Assembly (NCBI GenBank): GCA_937889795.1
Contig: CALBZH010000076.1
Coordinates: forward strand, 1 to 31,862
Source: an uncultured Syntrophobacteraceae bacterium
GTDB lineage: Bacteria > Desulfobacterota > Syntrophobacteria > Syntrophobacterales > Syntrophobacteraceae
Direction of reading: 5' to 3'
DNA length: 31,862 bases
Shown here: one piece after another, positions 22,846 to 31,213 of the stretch
How the letters are laid out: each line of letters begins with the position of its first letter
How positions within the stretch are numbered: the first letter of the stretch is position 1
Notes under the pieces: generated by a model
Told to the model about the DNA's origin: nothing
The model's input: only the letters and a program-made list of their open reading frames with translations
Databases searched by the model: none
Translations under genes and position numbers: made by a program

Positions 22846-23691
22846 TTACAGCAGGGCGAGCCATGCGATCGGAAATGCGAACAAGAGACTGTCCAAGCGA
22901 TCCAGAATGCCTCCATGCCCGGGAAGATAATGCCCCGAATCCTTTATGCCACTCGTCCGCTTCATCATGGATTCGAAAAGGTCTCCCATGGGCCCGGCAA
23001 CGGCCAGTACCAGGCAGATCCCCATCAACCTTCCCAGCGAACGGTCGGGCAGCAAAACAAGACCGCACACAACTCCCATTAGCAAGCAGCATGCCGTCCC
23101 TCCCAAGGTTCCCTCGATAGTCTTCTTGGGACTGACCCGCTCGTAGAGCTTGCGGCGGCCGTATCGTCTCCCCGTGTAATAAGCACCGGCATCGTTGGCA
23201 ATCATGACAAACAGGGTGAAGGTCACGCAGGCCCGTCCGCTCCCGGCCTGCCCCATGAGCAGTACATACGATAGAAGATAGGGAATGTAAAGCCAGCCCA
23301 GGGTCATTCGTGACAGCAGTTGAAGCGCGGAAGCATCCATCGGTTTGGCGACCAAGAGCACCGCAAATCCGCAGAAGAGACTCAAGGCCAATGCTCCATG
23401 CAGACCAGCCGGGCCCCCGTTCCAGGCTCCAAACGGAAGCGCGAAGGCAGCCGCCAGGTAAAGGACCCTCCAACCCACCGAGAGACCCTCCGGGACAAGC
23501 ATCTTTTCGAGCTCAGCCAATCCAAGAAAGCTGGCGGCCCAGATCACCAAGAGCCACATCCAGGTCGGGCCAACGCCAATCACCAGAAGCAGGGGGATCA
23601 AGATCAACCCTGCGGTGACAAGGCGTTGAGTGTGCGAGCCCCATTGGCGCCAGTTCTTGAGCGTTTGAACTTGAGCATCCGAAATGAGCAT
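22846..23691 (-). CDS. cdsA: Phosphatidate cytidylyltransferase
   Basis: This integral membrane enzyme makes CDP-diacylglycerol from CTP and phosphatidate, the entry to phospholipid synthesis. It has 281 residues with about seven membrane helices. The C-terminal signature is well kept: GPMGDLFESMMKRTSGIKDS followed by HGGILDRLDSLLFAFP, where the two Asp residues bind metal. Upstream, KTIEGTLGG is the other family mark. The ATG at 23691 has GGAGG 4 nt upstream. It follows uppS after 113 bp, unusually far for this cluster, and that gap holds a plausible promoter. Confidence 0.95.
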   Translation of the reverse strand: MLISDAQVQTLKNWRQWGSHTQRLVTAGLILIPLLLVIGVGPTWMWLLVIWAASFLGLAELEKMLVPEGLSVGWRVLYLAAAFALPFGAWNGGPAGLHGALALSLFCGFAVLLVAKPMDASALQLLSRMTLGWLYIPYLLSYVLLMGQAGSGRACVTFTLFVMIANDAGAYYTGRRYGRRKLYERVSPKKTIEGTLGGTACCLLMGVVCGLVLLPDRSLGRLMGICLVLAVAGPMGDLFESMMKRTSGIKDSGHYLPGHGGILDRLDSLLFAFPIAWLALL

Positions 23692-23804
23692 TTTGCCTCC
23701 ATCGCTGCATCAACCGTATGTTCGTAAACCCTGATGGGGAGTATAGGAGAGAGCGCATGGCGTGGCATGGGGAGCACAAAAAAGCTCCTCCACACGGTGG
23801 ATGA
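23692..23804 (-). promoter_or_regulatory. Intergenic region with possible cdsA promoter
   Basis: On the minus strand ATGCCA (23768-23763), a 17-base spacer and TATACT (23745-23740) form a fair sigma-70 promoter, with start near 23733 and cdsA beginning at 23691. Just upstream, GGAGC and GCTCC flank a T-rich loop (near 23778-23797), and the arm TCCAC/GTGGA precedes the TTTTTT run. That could be a weak terminator after uppS. Confidence 0.45.
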
Positions 23805-24560
23805 TCAGTGGTGAGCCCCGGCCGTGAGAGGCTCAAGCTGATGGATCTGCTCGCTTGTCTTCCCGAAACGCCGCTCCCTGCCCTGATAGTCCCGGAGAGC
23901 TTCCATGAGATCGTCTTCCCTGAAGTCGGGCCACAGGGTGTCGGTCACGTACAATTCAGCGTAGGCGAGCTGCCAAAGCAGAAAATTGCTGATCCGATGC
24001 TCCCCACCCGTACGAATCACGAGGTCCGGGTCCGGGATTTCATCGGTAAAGAGGTAGGTGGAAAAGAGTTCAGGATCGAGGTCGTCAAGGGCCACCTTCT
24101 GGGCAAGCACGTCCGCGGCAAACCGCTTGACGGCCCGGGTGATCTCCTGCCTACCTCCGTAATTGAGGGCGAGACAGACAACGAGCTTGTCAAAGGCAGC
24201 CGTTCGCTCCATCGTCTGGTGCAGCTCGGCAAGGACGTCCTCTGGAATCCCTTCTGAGTCCCCCAAATGAAGCAGCCGGATCTGCTTGTCGATCAACTCA
24301 GGCAGCTCGGACTTCATGAATCGCTTCAGGAGATTCCACAGGCCCTTCACCTCGGCCTCCGGTCGCTGCCAGTTTTCCTTGGAAAAGGAATAGAGCGTGA
24401 GATAAGGGATTCCTAGCTTCCGGCAGCAGCGCACCACCTCCCTCACCGAATTGGCCCCTTCTTCGTGGCCAACAATGCGGTTCAACAGCCTTTTCTGAGC
24501 CCAGCGCCCGTTTCCGTCCATGATGACGGCAACGTGGCGCGGAAGGCGGTCTATCTGCAT
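23805..24560 (-). CDS. uppS: Undecaprenyl diphosphate synthase (isoprenyl transferase)
   Basis: This cis-prenyltransferase extends farnesyl diphosphate to the C55 carrier used for peptidoglycan and O-antigen; it is cytoplasmic and membrane-associated. The protein has about 251 residues. Motifs are HVAVIMDGNGRWAQKR (diphosphate-binding Asp), YSFSKENWQRP, VCLALNYGGRQEI and the C-terminal VIRTGGEHRISNFLLWQLAY. The second ATG (24560) is favoured because AGGA lies 9 nt upstream; the first (24569) abuts that AGGA. It starts about 12 bp after frr, in the standard frr-uppS-cdsA-dxr order. Confidence 0.96.
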   Translation of the reverse strand: MQIDRLPRHVAVIMDGNGRWAQKRLLNRIVGHEEGANSVREVVRCCRKLGIPYLTLYSFSKENWQRPEAEVKGLWNLLKRFMKSELPELIDKQIRLLHLGDSEGIPEDVLAELHQTMERTAAFDKLVVCLALNYGGRQEITRAVKRFAADVLAQKVALDDLDPELFSTYLFTDEIPDPDLVIRTGGEHRISNFLLWQLAYAELYVTDTLWPDFREDDLMEALRDYQGRERRFGKTSEQIHQLEPLTAGAHH

Positions 24561-24571
24561 GGGTTGCATTC

Positions 24572-25129
24572 CTAGATTTCCAGGATTTCCTTTTCCTTAG
24601 CGCTGTAAACGCTGTCGACCTTCTTGATGAAATCGTCGGTAATCTTTTGGGTCTCGTCCTGAGCCTTGAACTGCTCGTCCTCGGAGATTTCTTTTTCCTT
24701 CTTGAGGTCTTTCAGCATCTCATTGGTGTCACGCCGGATGTTGCGCATGGCAACCTTGGCTTCCTCAGCCATCTTCTTGATCACCTTCACCAGCTCTTTG
24801 CGCCGCTCCTGCGTGAGCGTCGGAATGCTGATGCGGATGACCTTGCCGTCGTTCATGGGTGTGAGACCGAGCTCGGATTTGAGGATCGCCTTTTCGACTT
24901 CGTTGATGATCGTCGTATCCCATGGCTGAATCATGATCGTTCGTGGCTCGGGAATTGTCAAGGTCGCCAATTGGTTGAGCGCGGTCGGGTTGCCATAATA
25001 TTCCACGCGTATCCCGTCCACCAAGGATATGGACGCCCTTCCCGTTCTCAATCTCTTGTATTCCCGCTCCAGCGTCTCGAGGGCCTTAGTCATCCGATCG
25101 CGGGCATCAGCATACACATCGTTGAGCAT
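24572..25129 (-). CDS. frr: Ribosome recycling factor
   Basis: With EF-G this factor splits post-termination ribosomes into subunits. At 185 residues it has the usual size and long-helix pattern: MTKALETLEREYKRLRTGRA, then VDGIRVEYYGNPTALNQLAT, IQPWDTTIINEVEKAI, and KVIRISIPTLTQERRKELVK. Its ATG overlaps the first base of the pyrH stop region, indicating translational coupling with pyrH. It is essential in bacteria; nothing unusual is seen. Confidence 0.98.
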   Translation of the reverse strand: MLNDVYADARDRMTKALETLEREYKRLRTGRASISLVDGIRVEYYGNPTALNQLATLTIPEPRTIMIQPWDTTIINEVEKAILKSELGLTPMNDGKVIRISIPTLTQERRKELVKVIKKMAEEAKVAMRNIRRDTNEMLKDLKKEKEISEDEQFKAQDETQKITDDFIKKVDSVYSAKEKEILEI

Positions 25130-25872
25130 TATCGCATCCCTCCATCGACCACCGTCCCGACCATTTCCCCAAGGACGACTCTCTTGATATTGCCGGCCAC
25201 ACGAAGATTGAACACCACGATCTTCTTGTTTTGATCCCTTGCCAGAGAGATGGCTGTCGCGTCCATGACCTTCAAGTTCTTCTGAAGGACCTCGTCGAAG
25301 GTGATCCGCTCAAACCTCTGCGCCGTCGGATCCTTTTCGGGGTCGCTGGCGAAGACCCCATCAACTCTGGTGGCCTTCATGATGACCTCGGCACCGACCT
25401 CCACGGCGCGCAAGGCGGCCGTTGTATCCGTTGTGAAAAACGGCAGGCCTGTTCCCGCAGCGAAAATGACCACGCGCCCCTTTTCCAGGTGCCGGATCGC
25501 TCGACGCCGAATATACGGTTCCGCGACCTCTTTCATGTCGATCGCCGAAAGGACACGCGTCGGAACCTCGCTCCTCTCCAGGGCCTGCTGCAGCGCCAGA
25601 GCGTTCATCACCGTCGCCAGCATTCCCATGTAATCGGCCGTGGATCGATCCATGCCACGTGAGGCCCCCGAAACACCGCGAAAAATGTTTCCCCCGCCAA
25701 TGACGACGGCCAGCTGCACGCCAAGCCCATGCACTTCTCCGACTTCGGCTGCAATGTCGTTCAACACCGCGGAATCGATCCCGTAAGATTCCTTCCCCAT
25801 GAGCGCTTCACCGCTCAGCTTGAGAAGAATGCGTCGATAGATCGGTTTGGCAGATGGCTCCACTTGATTCAC
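25129..25872 (-). CDS. pyrH: Uridylate kinase (UMP kinase)
   Basis: This hexameric cytoplasmic enzyme phosphorylates UMP to UDP and is the first dedicated step to UTP and CTP. It has 247 residues with the amino-acid-kinase fold: [44 protein letters not shown] and [23 protein letters not shown] is the co-substrate of CdsA further along the cluster. It follows tsf by 24 bp and overlaps frr at the end. Confidence 0.97.
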   Translation of the reverse strand: MNQVEPSAKPIYRRILLKLSGEALMGKESYGIDSAVLNDIAAEVGEVHGLGVQLAVVIGGGNIFRGVSGASRGMDRSTADYMGMLATVMNALALQQALERSEVPTRVLSAIDMKEVAEPYIRRRAIRHLEKGRVVIFAAGTGLPFFTTDTTAALRAVEVGAEVIMKATRVDGVFASDPEKDPTAQRFERITFDEVLQKNLKVMDATAISLARDQNKKIVVFNLRVAGNIKRVVLGEMVGTVVDGGMR

Positions 25873-25896
25873 CCGAAAAGGACCCTTCGTGGCGGT

Positions 25897-26493
25897 TTAC
25901 TCGCCGCCCAGCTGATAGCGAACGAAACGACGGATGAAAATCTTTTCACCGATCTTGGCGACCAGCTCGTTCAGATAATCCTGGATCTTCTTGTCGGGAT
26001 CCTTCACGTACGCCTGCTCCATGAGCACCACTTCCTCATAGAACTTGCGGAGCTTCCCTTCAACCATCTTTTCGAGGATGTTTTCCGGCTTCCCGGACTC
26101 CCGGGCCTGAGCCAGGTAAATGCCGCGCTCCCGTTCGATGACTTCCTGAGGGATATCCTCTTTCTGGATTCCAAGGGGGCTCGACGCGGCAATATGCATG
26201 GCCACGTTCTTGACGAACTCGACAAAATCATCGCTTTTGGCTGCAAAATCCGTTTCGCAGTTCACCTCGACCAGGACTCCGATGCGCCCTGCACCGTGAA
26301 TGTAGGAATGCACCATGCCTTCCGTGGCTTCCTTGCCGGAGCGCTTCATAGCCTTGGCCAGACCCTTTTGGCGCAGCAGGTCCAATGCCTTGTCCATGTC
26401 GCCGTTGGTATCCTGCAAAGCCTTCTTGCAGTCCATCATCCCAGCACCGGTTTTCTCTCTCAGATCACGCACCATTGAAGCTGAAATATCCAA
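25897..26493 (-). CDS. tsf: Elongation factor Ts
   Basis: This is the nucleotide-exchange factor for EF-Tu. The true start is a TTG at 26493, six bases after GGAGG. It gives MDISASMVRDLREKTGAGMM, which matches the conserved EF-Ts start; an upstream ATG at 26526 would add 11 residues that fit nothing. The product has 198 residues, the short form with one core domain (TDFAAKSDDFVEFVKNVAMH). The UBA-like N-domain contains the MMDCKKAL motif. It follows rpsB by 52 bp, the near-universal pair. Confidence 0.97.
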   Translation of the reverse strand: MDISASMVRDLREKTGAGMMDCKKALQDTNGDMDKALDLLRQKGLAKAMKRSGKEATEGMVHSYIHGAGRIGVLVEVNCETDFAAKSDDFVEFVKNVAMHIAASSPLGIQKEDIPQEVIERERGIYLAQARESGKPENILEKMVEGKLRKFYEEVVLMEQAYVKDPDKKIQDYLNELVAKIGEKIFIRRFVRYQLGGE

Positions 26494-26545
26494 AGCTTGC
26501 CTCCATTCACACAAACATGTGCTCATTTGATATCGATCGTTGTCC

Positions 26546-27373
26546 TTATTCCGCGGAGCTTTCAGGCGGCGTCACAGGGTTCACGATCTCCACCTTGGGA
26601 CCGCTCTCCTCCTGGCTCAACAGCTGACCGGCAGGAACCTCTTCAAGCTCGGGCATGGCCTTGTCTTTCGCAGCGTGCTGCCCTTCGAGATACCGCTGCC
26701 GCCCCTCGATACAGGCGTCGGCGACCTTGGAGGCCACGAGGCGAATCGAGCGGATAGCGTCATCATTGCCGGGGATGGGGTAGTCGATTTTGTCGGGGTC
26801 GCAATTGGTGTCGACGACCGCTACCACGGGGATCCCCAGTCGGTTCGCCTCCGCTACGGCAATATCTTCACGAGAGGTATCCACCACGAACATCACGCCG
26901 GGCAGTCGCGTCATGTCCTTGATGCCTCCAAGGTTTCTGAGAAGCTTCTCTTTCTCGTTCTGCAGCTGGAGAATCTCTTTCTTGGGGAAGCGGTTGATGG
27001 TGCCGTCCTGGATAATGCTTTCAAGTTCTTTGAGACGGTCAATCCTGATCTTGATGGTCTTGAAATTGGTCAGCATGCCGCCCAGCCAACGGTAGTCAAC
27101 ATAGTACATGCCGCAGCGATCGGCTTCTTCGCGGATGGTATCGCGAGCCTGCTGCTTCGTTCCGACGAACAGCACGCTCTCACCCGAGGCGGCGCAGTCC
27201 GCGACGAACTGGTAGGCCGTGTTGAATAGCCTGACAGTTTTCTGAAGATCTATGATATAGATCCCGTTGCGCGCCCCGAAGATATAGGGCTTCATTTTGG
27301 GGTTCCAGCGACGGGTCTGATGACCGAAATGGACACCGGCCTCCAACAACTGTTTCATACTGACGACTGCCAT
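26546..27373 (-). CDS. rpsB: 30S ribosomal protein S2
   Basis: This is a structural protein of the small subunit that binds late and helps recruit S1. At 275 residues it is slightly longer than E. coli S2 (241) owing to a C-terminal acidic tail ([20 protein letters not shown]). Conserved parts are [40 protein letters not shown] and [26 protein letters not shown] lies 7 nt before the ATG. It heads the rpsB-tsf-pyrH-frr-uppS-cdsA series. Confidence 0.98.
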   Translation of the reverse strand: MAVVSMKQLLEAGVHFGHQTRRWNPKMKPYIFGARNGIYIIDLQKTVRLFNTAYQFVADCAASGESVLFVGTKQQARDTIREEADRCGMYYVDYRWLGGMLTNFKTIKIRIDRLKELESIIQDGTINRFPKKEILQLQNEKEKLLRNLGGIKDMTRLPGVMFVVDTSREDIAVAEANRLGIPVVAVVDTNCDPDKIDYPIPGNDDAIRSIRLVASKVADACIEGRQRYLEGQHAAKDKAMPELEEVPAGQLLSQEESGPKVEIVNPVTPPESSAE

Positions 27374-27504
27374 GGATCAACCTCCTTCTGGTTTGTGCCT
27401 CCATCCCACCCTGCCACCCAGAAAGGTCTTCCGGGCACCAAAAGGCTCCTTTATGGGATGTGCGGTTTGTGAAATCGCAACCATCTAGCATGACAGAAGG
27501 AACG
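27374..27504 (-). promoter_or_regulatory. rpsB leader / divergent intergenic region
   Basis: This stretch of 131 bp lies between rpsB (minus) and the VTT-domain gene (plus). On the minus strand a hairpin covers 27412-27437 (TGCC-CGGAA against TTCTG-GGT-GGCA, one G:T pair and a three-base bulge), 40-65 nt before the rpsB ATG. It could serve S2 autoregulation, which is known in other bacteria; this is inference. I could not place a convincing -10/-35 pair. Confidence 0.35.
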
Positions 27505-28281
27505 ATGGCAACAGAAAACTTCTCTTCGTCTGATTCCGGGTGCGCGTCCGCTCCGCCTCCCAAGAGAGGCGCGGGCTCGCTGATTAAGGGTCTGCTGCCT
27601 CTAGTCCTGTTTCTTGCCTTCGCGGCCGCGTGGAAATGGACACCGCTCAAGACCCACTGCGAGCTCGACAACATCGCGTGCCTCGCCGCCCAACTTAGGG
27701 AGAGTCCCTTTGTGATCCCCGTTGTGATCGGGGCTTACGTGATCGGGGGACTGGTCATGTTCCCGGTGATGGTGCTGGTCCTGGCAACTATCTTGACATT
27801 CGATCCCGTCACCGCCTTTGCGTACTCGTTGGCGGGCTGCATGGCGAGTGCGATTGCCCTCTTCGGCGTCGGGTACGGGCTCGGCCGGGAAACGGTTCAG
27901 CGGCTCGCGGGAGCCCGGTTCGAGAAGCTCAGCTCTCGCCTCGAGCGCCAGGGGCTTCCCATGGTGGTCACCATCCGTTTGTTTCCAATCGCCCCGTACA
28001 CCATTGTGAATTTCATTTCCGGTGCCGCCGACATCCGGTTTCAGGACTATGTGATCGGAACCTTCTTAGGATTGGCCCCCTGGCTTGCCTTGATTTGCTT
28101 TCTTGCCGAGCAATTGGCCCAGGCCGTCCGTCACCCCACTGCGCAAAACACGGGCCTTTTCGGGCTGCTGGTTCTCTTCGTCTACATCGCCAACTACACG
28201 GTGAACCGATGGCTCTCGAAAAGGGACGCGCAGGCCTATTCCACTCCTCACAAAGACTCCGGTGGATCGAGCGACGACTGA
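27505..28281 (+). CDS. TVP38/TMEM64 (VTT/DedA-like) membrane protein
   Basis: This 258-residue inner-membrane protein of the VTT (SNARE-associated/DedA-related) superfamily has members linked to lipid scrambling or undecaprenyl-phosphate and phospholipid transport. The conserved core is VVTIRLFPIAPYTIVNFISG followed by FQDYVIGTFLGLAPW, the re-entrant region of the family. About five or six helices are visible, with the first at GLLPLVLFLAFAAAWKW. The N-terminus is a cytosolic Ser-rich stretch. The ATG at 27505 has AAGGA just upstream, and the ATG at 27490 has none. Some relatives (for example those fused to phospholipase D) act in membrane stress, but no partner is present here. Confidence 0.88.
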   Translation: MATENFSSSDSGCASAPPPKRGAGSLIKGLLPLVLFLAFAAAWKWTPLKTHCELDNIACLAAQLRESPFVIPVVIGAYVIGGLVMFPVMVLVLATILTFDPVTAFAYSLAGCMASAIALFGVGYGLGRETVQRLAGARFEKLSSRLERQGLPMVVTIRLFPIAPYTIVNFISGAADIRFQDYVIGTFLGLAPWLALICFLAEQLAQAVRHPTAQNTGLFGLLVLFVYIANYTVNRWLSKRDAQAYSTPHKDSGGSSDD

Positions 28282-28511
28282 ATCGATCGGGCTCTCCGAG
28301 ACCGTGGAGCGAGGGTGCTAGACCAGGGGGAGCTTTCCAGACACGGGTCGACTGCACTCCAACCCTTGTGCCGAACATGCTTTTTGATTAACTTGTGACA
28401 TGTTGATACAAGCCAGCTGCCCGGGTCTGCGGCCAATGGGCCATTCGATCGTGCGTTGCCGGACGGCATTGCCTTCCGGTGTTCTTTACCATCCCCGATA
28501 GGAGCCTCTGA
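28282..28511 (+). promoter_or_regulatory. Promoter and leader of the DUF2760-Hsp70 operon
   Basis: TTGATT (28384-28389), a 17-base spacer and TACAAG (28407-28412) form a fair sigma-70-type promoter; no heat-shock sigma-32 pattern is visible. In the leader, 28459-28479 folds as CCGGA-C-GGC, loop ATT, GCC-T-TCCGG, followed by TGTTCTTT. It may be an attenuator or a simple leader hairpin. AGGAG lies before the ATG at 28512. Confidence 0.5.
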
Positions 28512-29330
28512 ATGAAAGCCAAGAGTGCATGGACGATCCAATCGTTTTTCACATGCTTCTTTTTCAACGCTATCCTGGTCGCCGCCTTTCTGTATCTTGC
28601 CCAGCAGGTGCTCGGTGGGATTCGACAGTGGATCGATCCATTTCTCCAGCAAGGCGCCAGTCCTCTTCCGGAGGATTTACAGAACGCTCTCACCGCCATG
28701 GCCAAGATGGTGGAAGAGTGCCAACGGCAGCTCATTCCGATCGGTGCCGGGGTTGGAGCCGTCATCACGCTGTTTCTGTGGCTCACGGTGATGGCCCAGG
28801 GACGCTCGACCGCGGGACGCAGCGCACGGGAAGCGACGGCTTCGGCTCCCGTGGAGGTCGCAGCCACATCGTCTGCAACGCCAGGTCGTGCAGCCCCGGA
28901 TGAATTCAAGGCAGCAAGAACCGCCGACCAGCCTCAGGAGCCGTCGCCGCAGGCTGCCGTCCAGATTCTGTCCGTGCTGCAGCGCGAAGGACGATTCGTC
29001 GATTTCCTCCAGGAAGATCTCAGCCTTTACGACGATGCTCAGATCGGAGCCGCGGTCCGTGGGATTCACGAAGGCTGCCGCCAGGTGCTCAAGGATTATG
29101 TTCAGCTCAAACCGGTGCTCGAAGAAGCCGAGGGAAATCGAGTCACCGTCCCGACCGGTTTTGACGCCAAGGCGATCCGCCTCACCGGCAACGTGGCGGG
29201 AGACCCCCCTTTCGAAGGAGTTTTAAGGCATCGCGGCTGGAGAGTGGCCCGACTTGAGCTGCCCAAGCTGGCTGGAGACAAGAAAGAGGACTGGATCCTG
29301 GCACCGGCTGAGGTTGAGATCGAGGGGTGA
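28512..29330 (+). CDS. DUF2760 domain protein, membrane-anchored
   Basis: This 272-residue protein has two N-terminal membrane helices (FFTCFFFNAILVAAFLYLAQ and IPIGAGVGAVITLFLWLTVM). An Ala/Ser/Pro-rich linker follows (about residues 98-150), then a conserved C-terminal domain: VQILSVLQREGRFVDFLQED, IHEGCRQVLKDYVQL and GVLRHRGWRVARLELPKL. I recognise this as DUF2760, a family known mainly from being next to Hsp70-like genes in deltaproteobacteria. It precedes a 608-residue Hsp70 protein by 44 bp. A co-chaperone or membrane tether for these Hsp70 proteins is a natural inference; the biochemical role is not known to me. Confidence 0.82.
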   Translation: MKAKSAWTIQSFFTCFFFNAILVAAFLYLAQQVLGGIRQWIDPFLQQGASPLPEDLQNALTAMAKMVEECQRQLIPIGAGVGAVITLFLWLTVMAQGRSTAGRSAREATASAPVEVAATSSATPGRAAPDEFKAARTADQPQEPSPQAAVQILSVLQREGRFVDFLQEDLSLYDDAQIGAAVRGIHEGCRQVLKDYVQLKPVLEEAEGNRVTVPTGFDAKAIRLTGNVAGDPPFEGVLRHRGWRVARLELPKLAGDKKEDWILAPAEVEIEG

Positions 29331-29374
29331 GCCGCTCACGGATCCGAAAGCCAACCCCCGACGAGGAGTAGCCC

Positions 29375-31201
29375 TTGACGGAATCGAAGACTATTGTCGG
29401 CATCGATTTGGGCACCACCCATTGTGTCCTGGCCTATATCCGAGCTCCTGAAGGAGACGACGAGAAGGTTTTCATCGAGACGTTCGCCGTGCCTCAGGTG
29501 ATCAGCCCCGGCGACGTGAAGGCTCAGCCCCTGCTGCCTTCCTTTCTCTTCCTGCCCGGTCCCCACGATGTCCCCGCAGGGAGCCTCGCTTTGCCGTGGG
29601 AATCGGCCATGGATTTCAGCGTCGGGGAGTTTGCCCGAATACGCGGTGCCGAAATTCCCGCGCGTCTGGTCTCTTCAGCCAAATCCTGGCTGAGTCACAC
29701 GGGAGTCGACCGAACGGCCCCGATCCTCCCCTGGGAAAGCCCCCAGGACGGCAAGCGCGTTTCCCCCGTGGATGCCTCGGCACGTTTTCTCGAGCATCTG
29801 CGGGATGGCTGGAACTTTGAGAGGGCCCAGGACGATCCTTCCTCCCGCCTCGAGTCTCAAGAAGTCTATCTCACGGTCCCGGCCTCCTTCGACGCGGTGG
29901 CCCGAGAGCTCACCCTGAAGGCGGCCCAGCAGGCCGGCTTTCAAAACGTGACGCTGATCGAGGAGCCCCAGGCAGCCTTTTACGCCTGGATCGCTTCCCA
30001 GGAGGAGCTCTGGCGTAAGGAGGTTACCGTCGGCGAATCCATTCTTATCTGCGACATCGGCGGCGGCACTACGGACCTCAGCCTCATCCAGGTCACGGAC
30101 GAGCAAGGCGAGCTCACCCTGCGGCGCGTTGCGGTCGGGAATCACATCCTGCTCGGCGGCGACAACATGGACCTGACGCTCGCCTATGCCGTCCAGGGAA
30201 AACTGGCGCAGAAAAACGTTCGGCTGGACACCTGGCAGTTTCGAGGTCTCTGGCACAGCTGCCGCGTGGCCAAGGAGAAGCTCTTGGCCCATCCCGACCT
30301 CGAGTCGGAGCCCGTGGTGATCTTGGGCCGGGGCACCTCGCTCATCGGCGGCACGATCCGAACCGAGCTTCTCCAGTCTGAAGTCACGCAAATCCTTCTC
30401 GACGGCTTTTTCCCGTCCGCCGGACCATCGGATTTCCCCCAGGAAAAGACCCGTATCGGCATGCGAGAAATGGGCCTTCCTTACGAATCGGACCCAGGGA
30501 TCACCCGTCATCTTGCCCGCTTTCTTGCGCAGGCACAGCAAAGCCTTGCCGAGGCAGGGACCAAAATCCCCTACCCTACCGCGGTTTTGTTCAATGGTGG
30601 CGTGGTGAAGCCGACCGTCGTGCGGGAGCGTGTCCTGGACATCCTCAACACGTGGAGTCGCGATGCGCGACTGAGAGAGCTCGAATCGAGCGACCTCGAC
30701 CTTGCCGTCGCTCGCGGGGCGGCCTACTACGGCCTCGCGCGACACGGGCGCGGGATTCGCATCCGCGGCGGGGCCCCGCGCCCTTATTACATTGGCGTGG
30801 AAAGCTCCATGCCCGCCGTGCCGGGCATTCCGACGCCTCTCAAGGCCTTGTGCGTCGTGCCGTTCGGCATGGAAGAAGGGACAAGCGCGGCGATCCCCGA
30901 GAAGGAGTTTGGCTTGGTCGTCGGAGAGCCGGCCGTGTTCCATCTCCTGGGCTCCACGGTCCGCAAGAAGGACCAGCCGGGAGAAATCGTCGACGACTGG
31001 TCGGGCGAGATCGAGGAGATCACCACCATGGAAGCGACGCTGCCTGCAACCGACGTTGAGGAAGGCGGAAACATCATCCCCGTCTGGCTGGAAAGCAAGA
31101 TGACCGAAGTCGGGACCCTGGAGCTCTGGTGCGTGGCCCGTGACGGGGACCGGCGATGGAAGCTCGAATTCAACCTGCGCGAGCAGGAGAGCAATTCATA
31201 A
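29375..31201 (+). CDS. Hsp70 family protein (non-DnaK)
   Basis: This 608-residue Hsp70-type ATPase starts with TTG at 29375, six bases after GAGGAG. The phosphate-1 motif is VGIDLGTTHCVLAYI, phosphate-2 is ICDIGGGTTDLSLIQV and the adenosine loop is AVLFNGGVVKPTVVRERVL. After the ~440-residue nucleotide domain comes a short beta-rich region (GTLELWCVARDGDRRWKLEF) that may correspond to a reduced substrate-binding domain. The helical lid and the EEVD-type tail of DnaK are absent. There is no DnaJ or GrpE gene nearby. It forms an operon with the DUF2760 protein and a second Hsp70 gene 12 bp downstream. The clients are unknown. Confidence 0.9.
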   Translation: MTESKTIVGIDLGTTHCVLAYIRAPEGDDEKVFIETFAVPQVISPGDVKAQPLLPSFLFLPGPHDVPAGSLALPWESAMDFSVGEFARIRGAEIPARLVSSAKSWLSHTGVDRTAPILPWESPQDGKRVSPVDASARFLEHLRDGWNFERAQDDPSSRLESQEVYLTVPASFDAVARELTLKAAQQAGFQNVTLIEEPQAAFYAWIASQEELWRKEVTVGESILICDIGGGTTDLSLIQVTDEQGELTLRRVAVGNHILLGGDNMDLTLAYAVQGKLAQKNVRLDTWQFRGLWHSCRVAKEKLLAHPDLESEPVVILGRGTSLIGGTIRTELLQSEVTQILLDGFFPSAGPSDFPQEKTRIGMREMGLPYESDPGITRHLARFLAQAQQSLAEAGTKIPYPTAVLFNGGVVKPTVVRERVLDILNTWSRDARLRELESSDLDLAVARGAAYYGLARHGRGIRIRGGAPRPYYIGVESSMPAVPGIPTPLKALCVVPFGMEEGTSAAIPEKEFGLVVGEPAVFHLLGSTVRKKDQPGEIVDDWSGEIEEITTMEATLPATDVEEGGNIIPVWLESKMTEVGTLELWCVARDGDRRWKLEFNLREQESNS

Positions 31202-31213
31202 AGAAGTGTGAGC

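Noticed and set aside
29675..30943. 422-codon minus-strand ORF opposite the first Hsp70 gene
   Set aside because: Antisense shadow of a clear Hsp70 ATPase.
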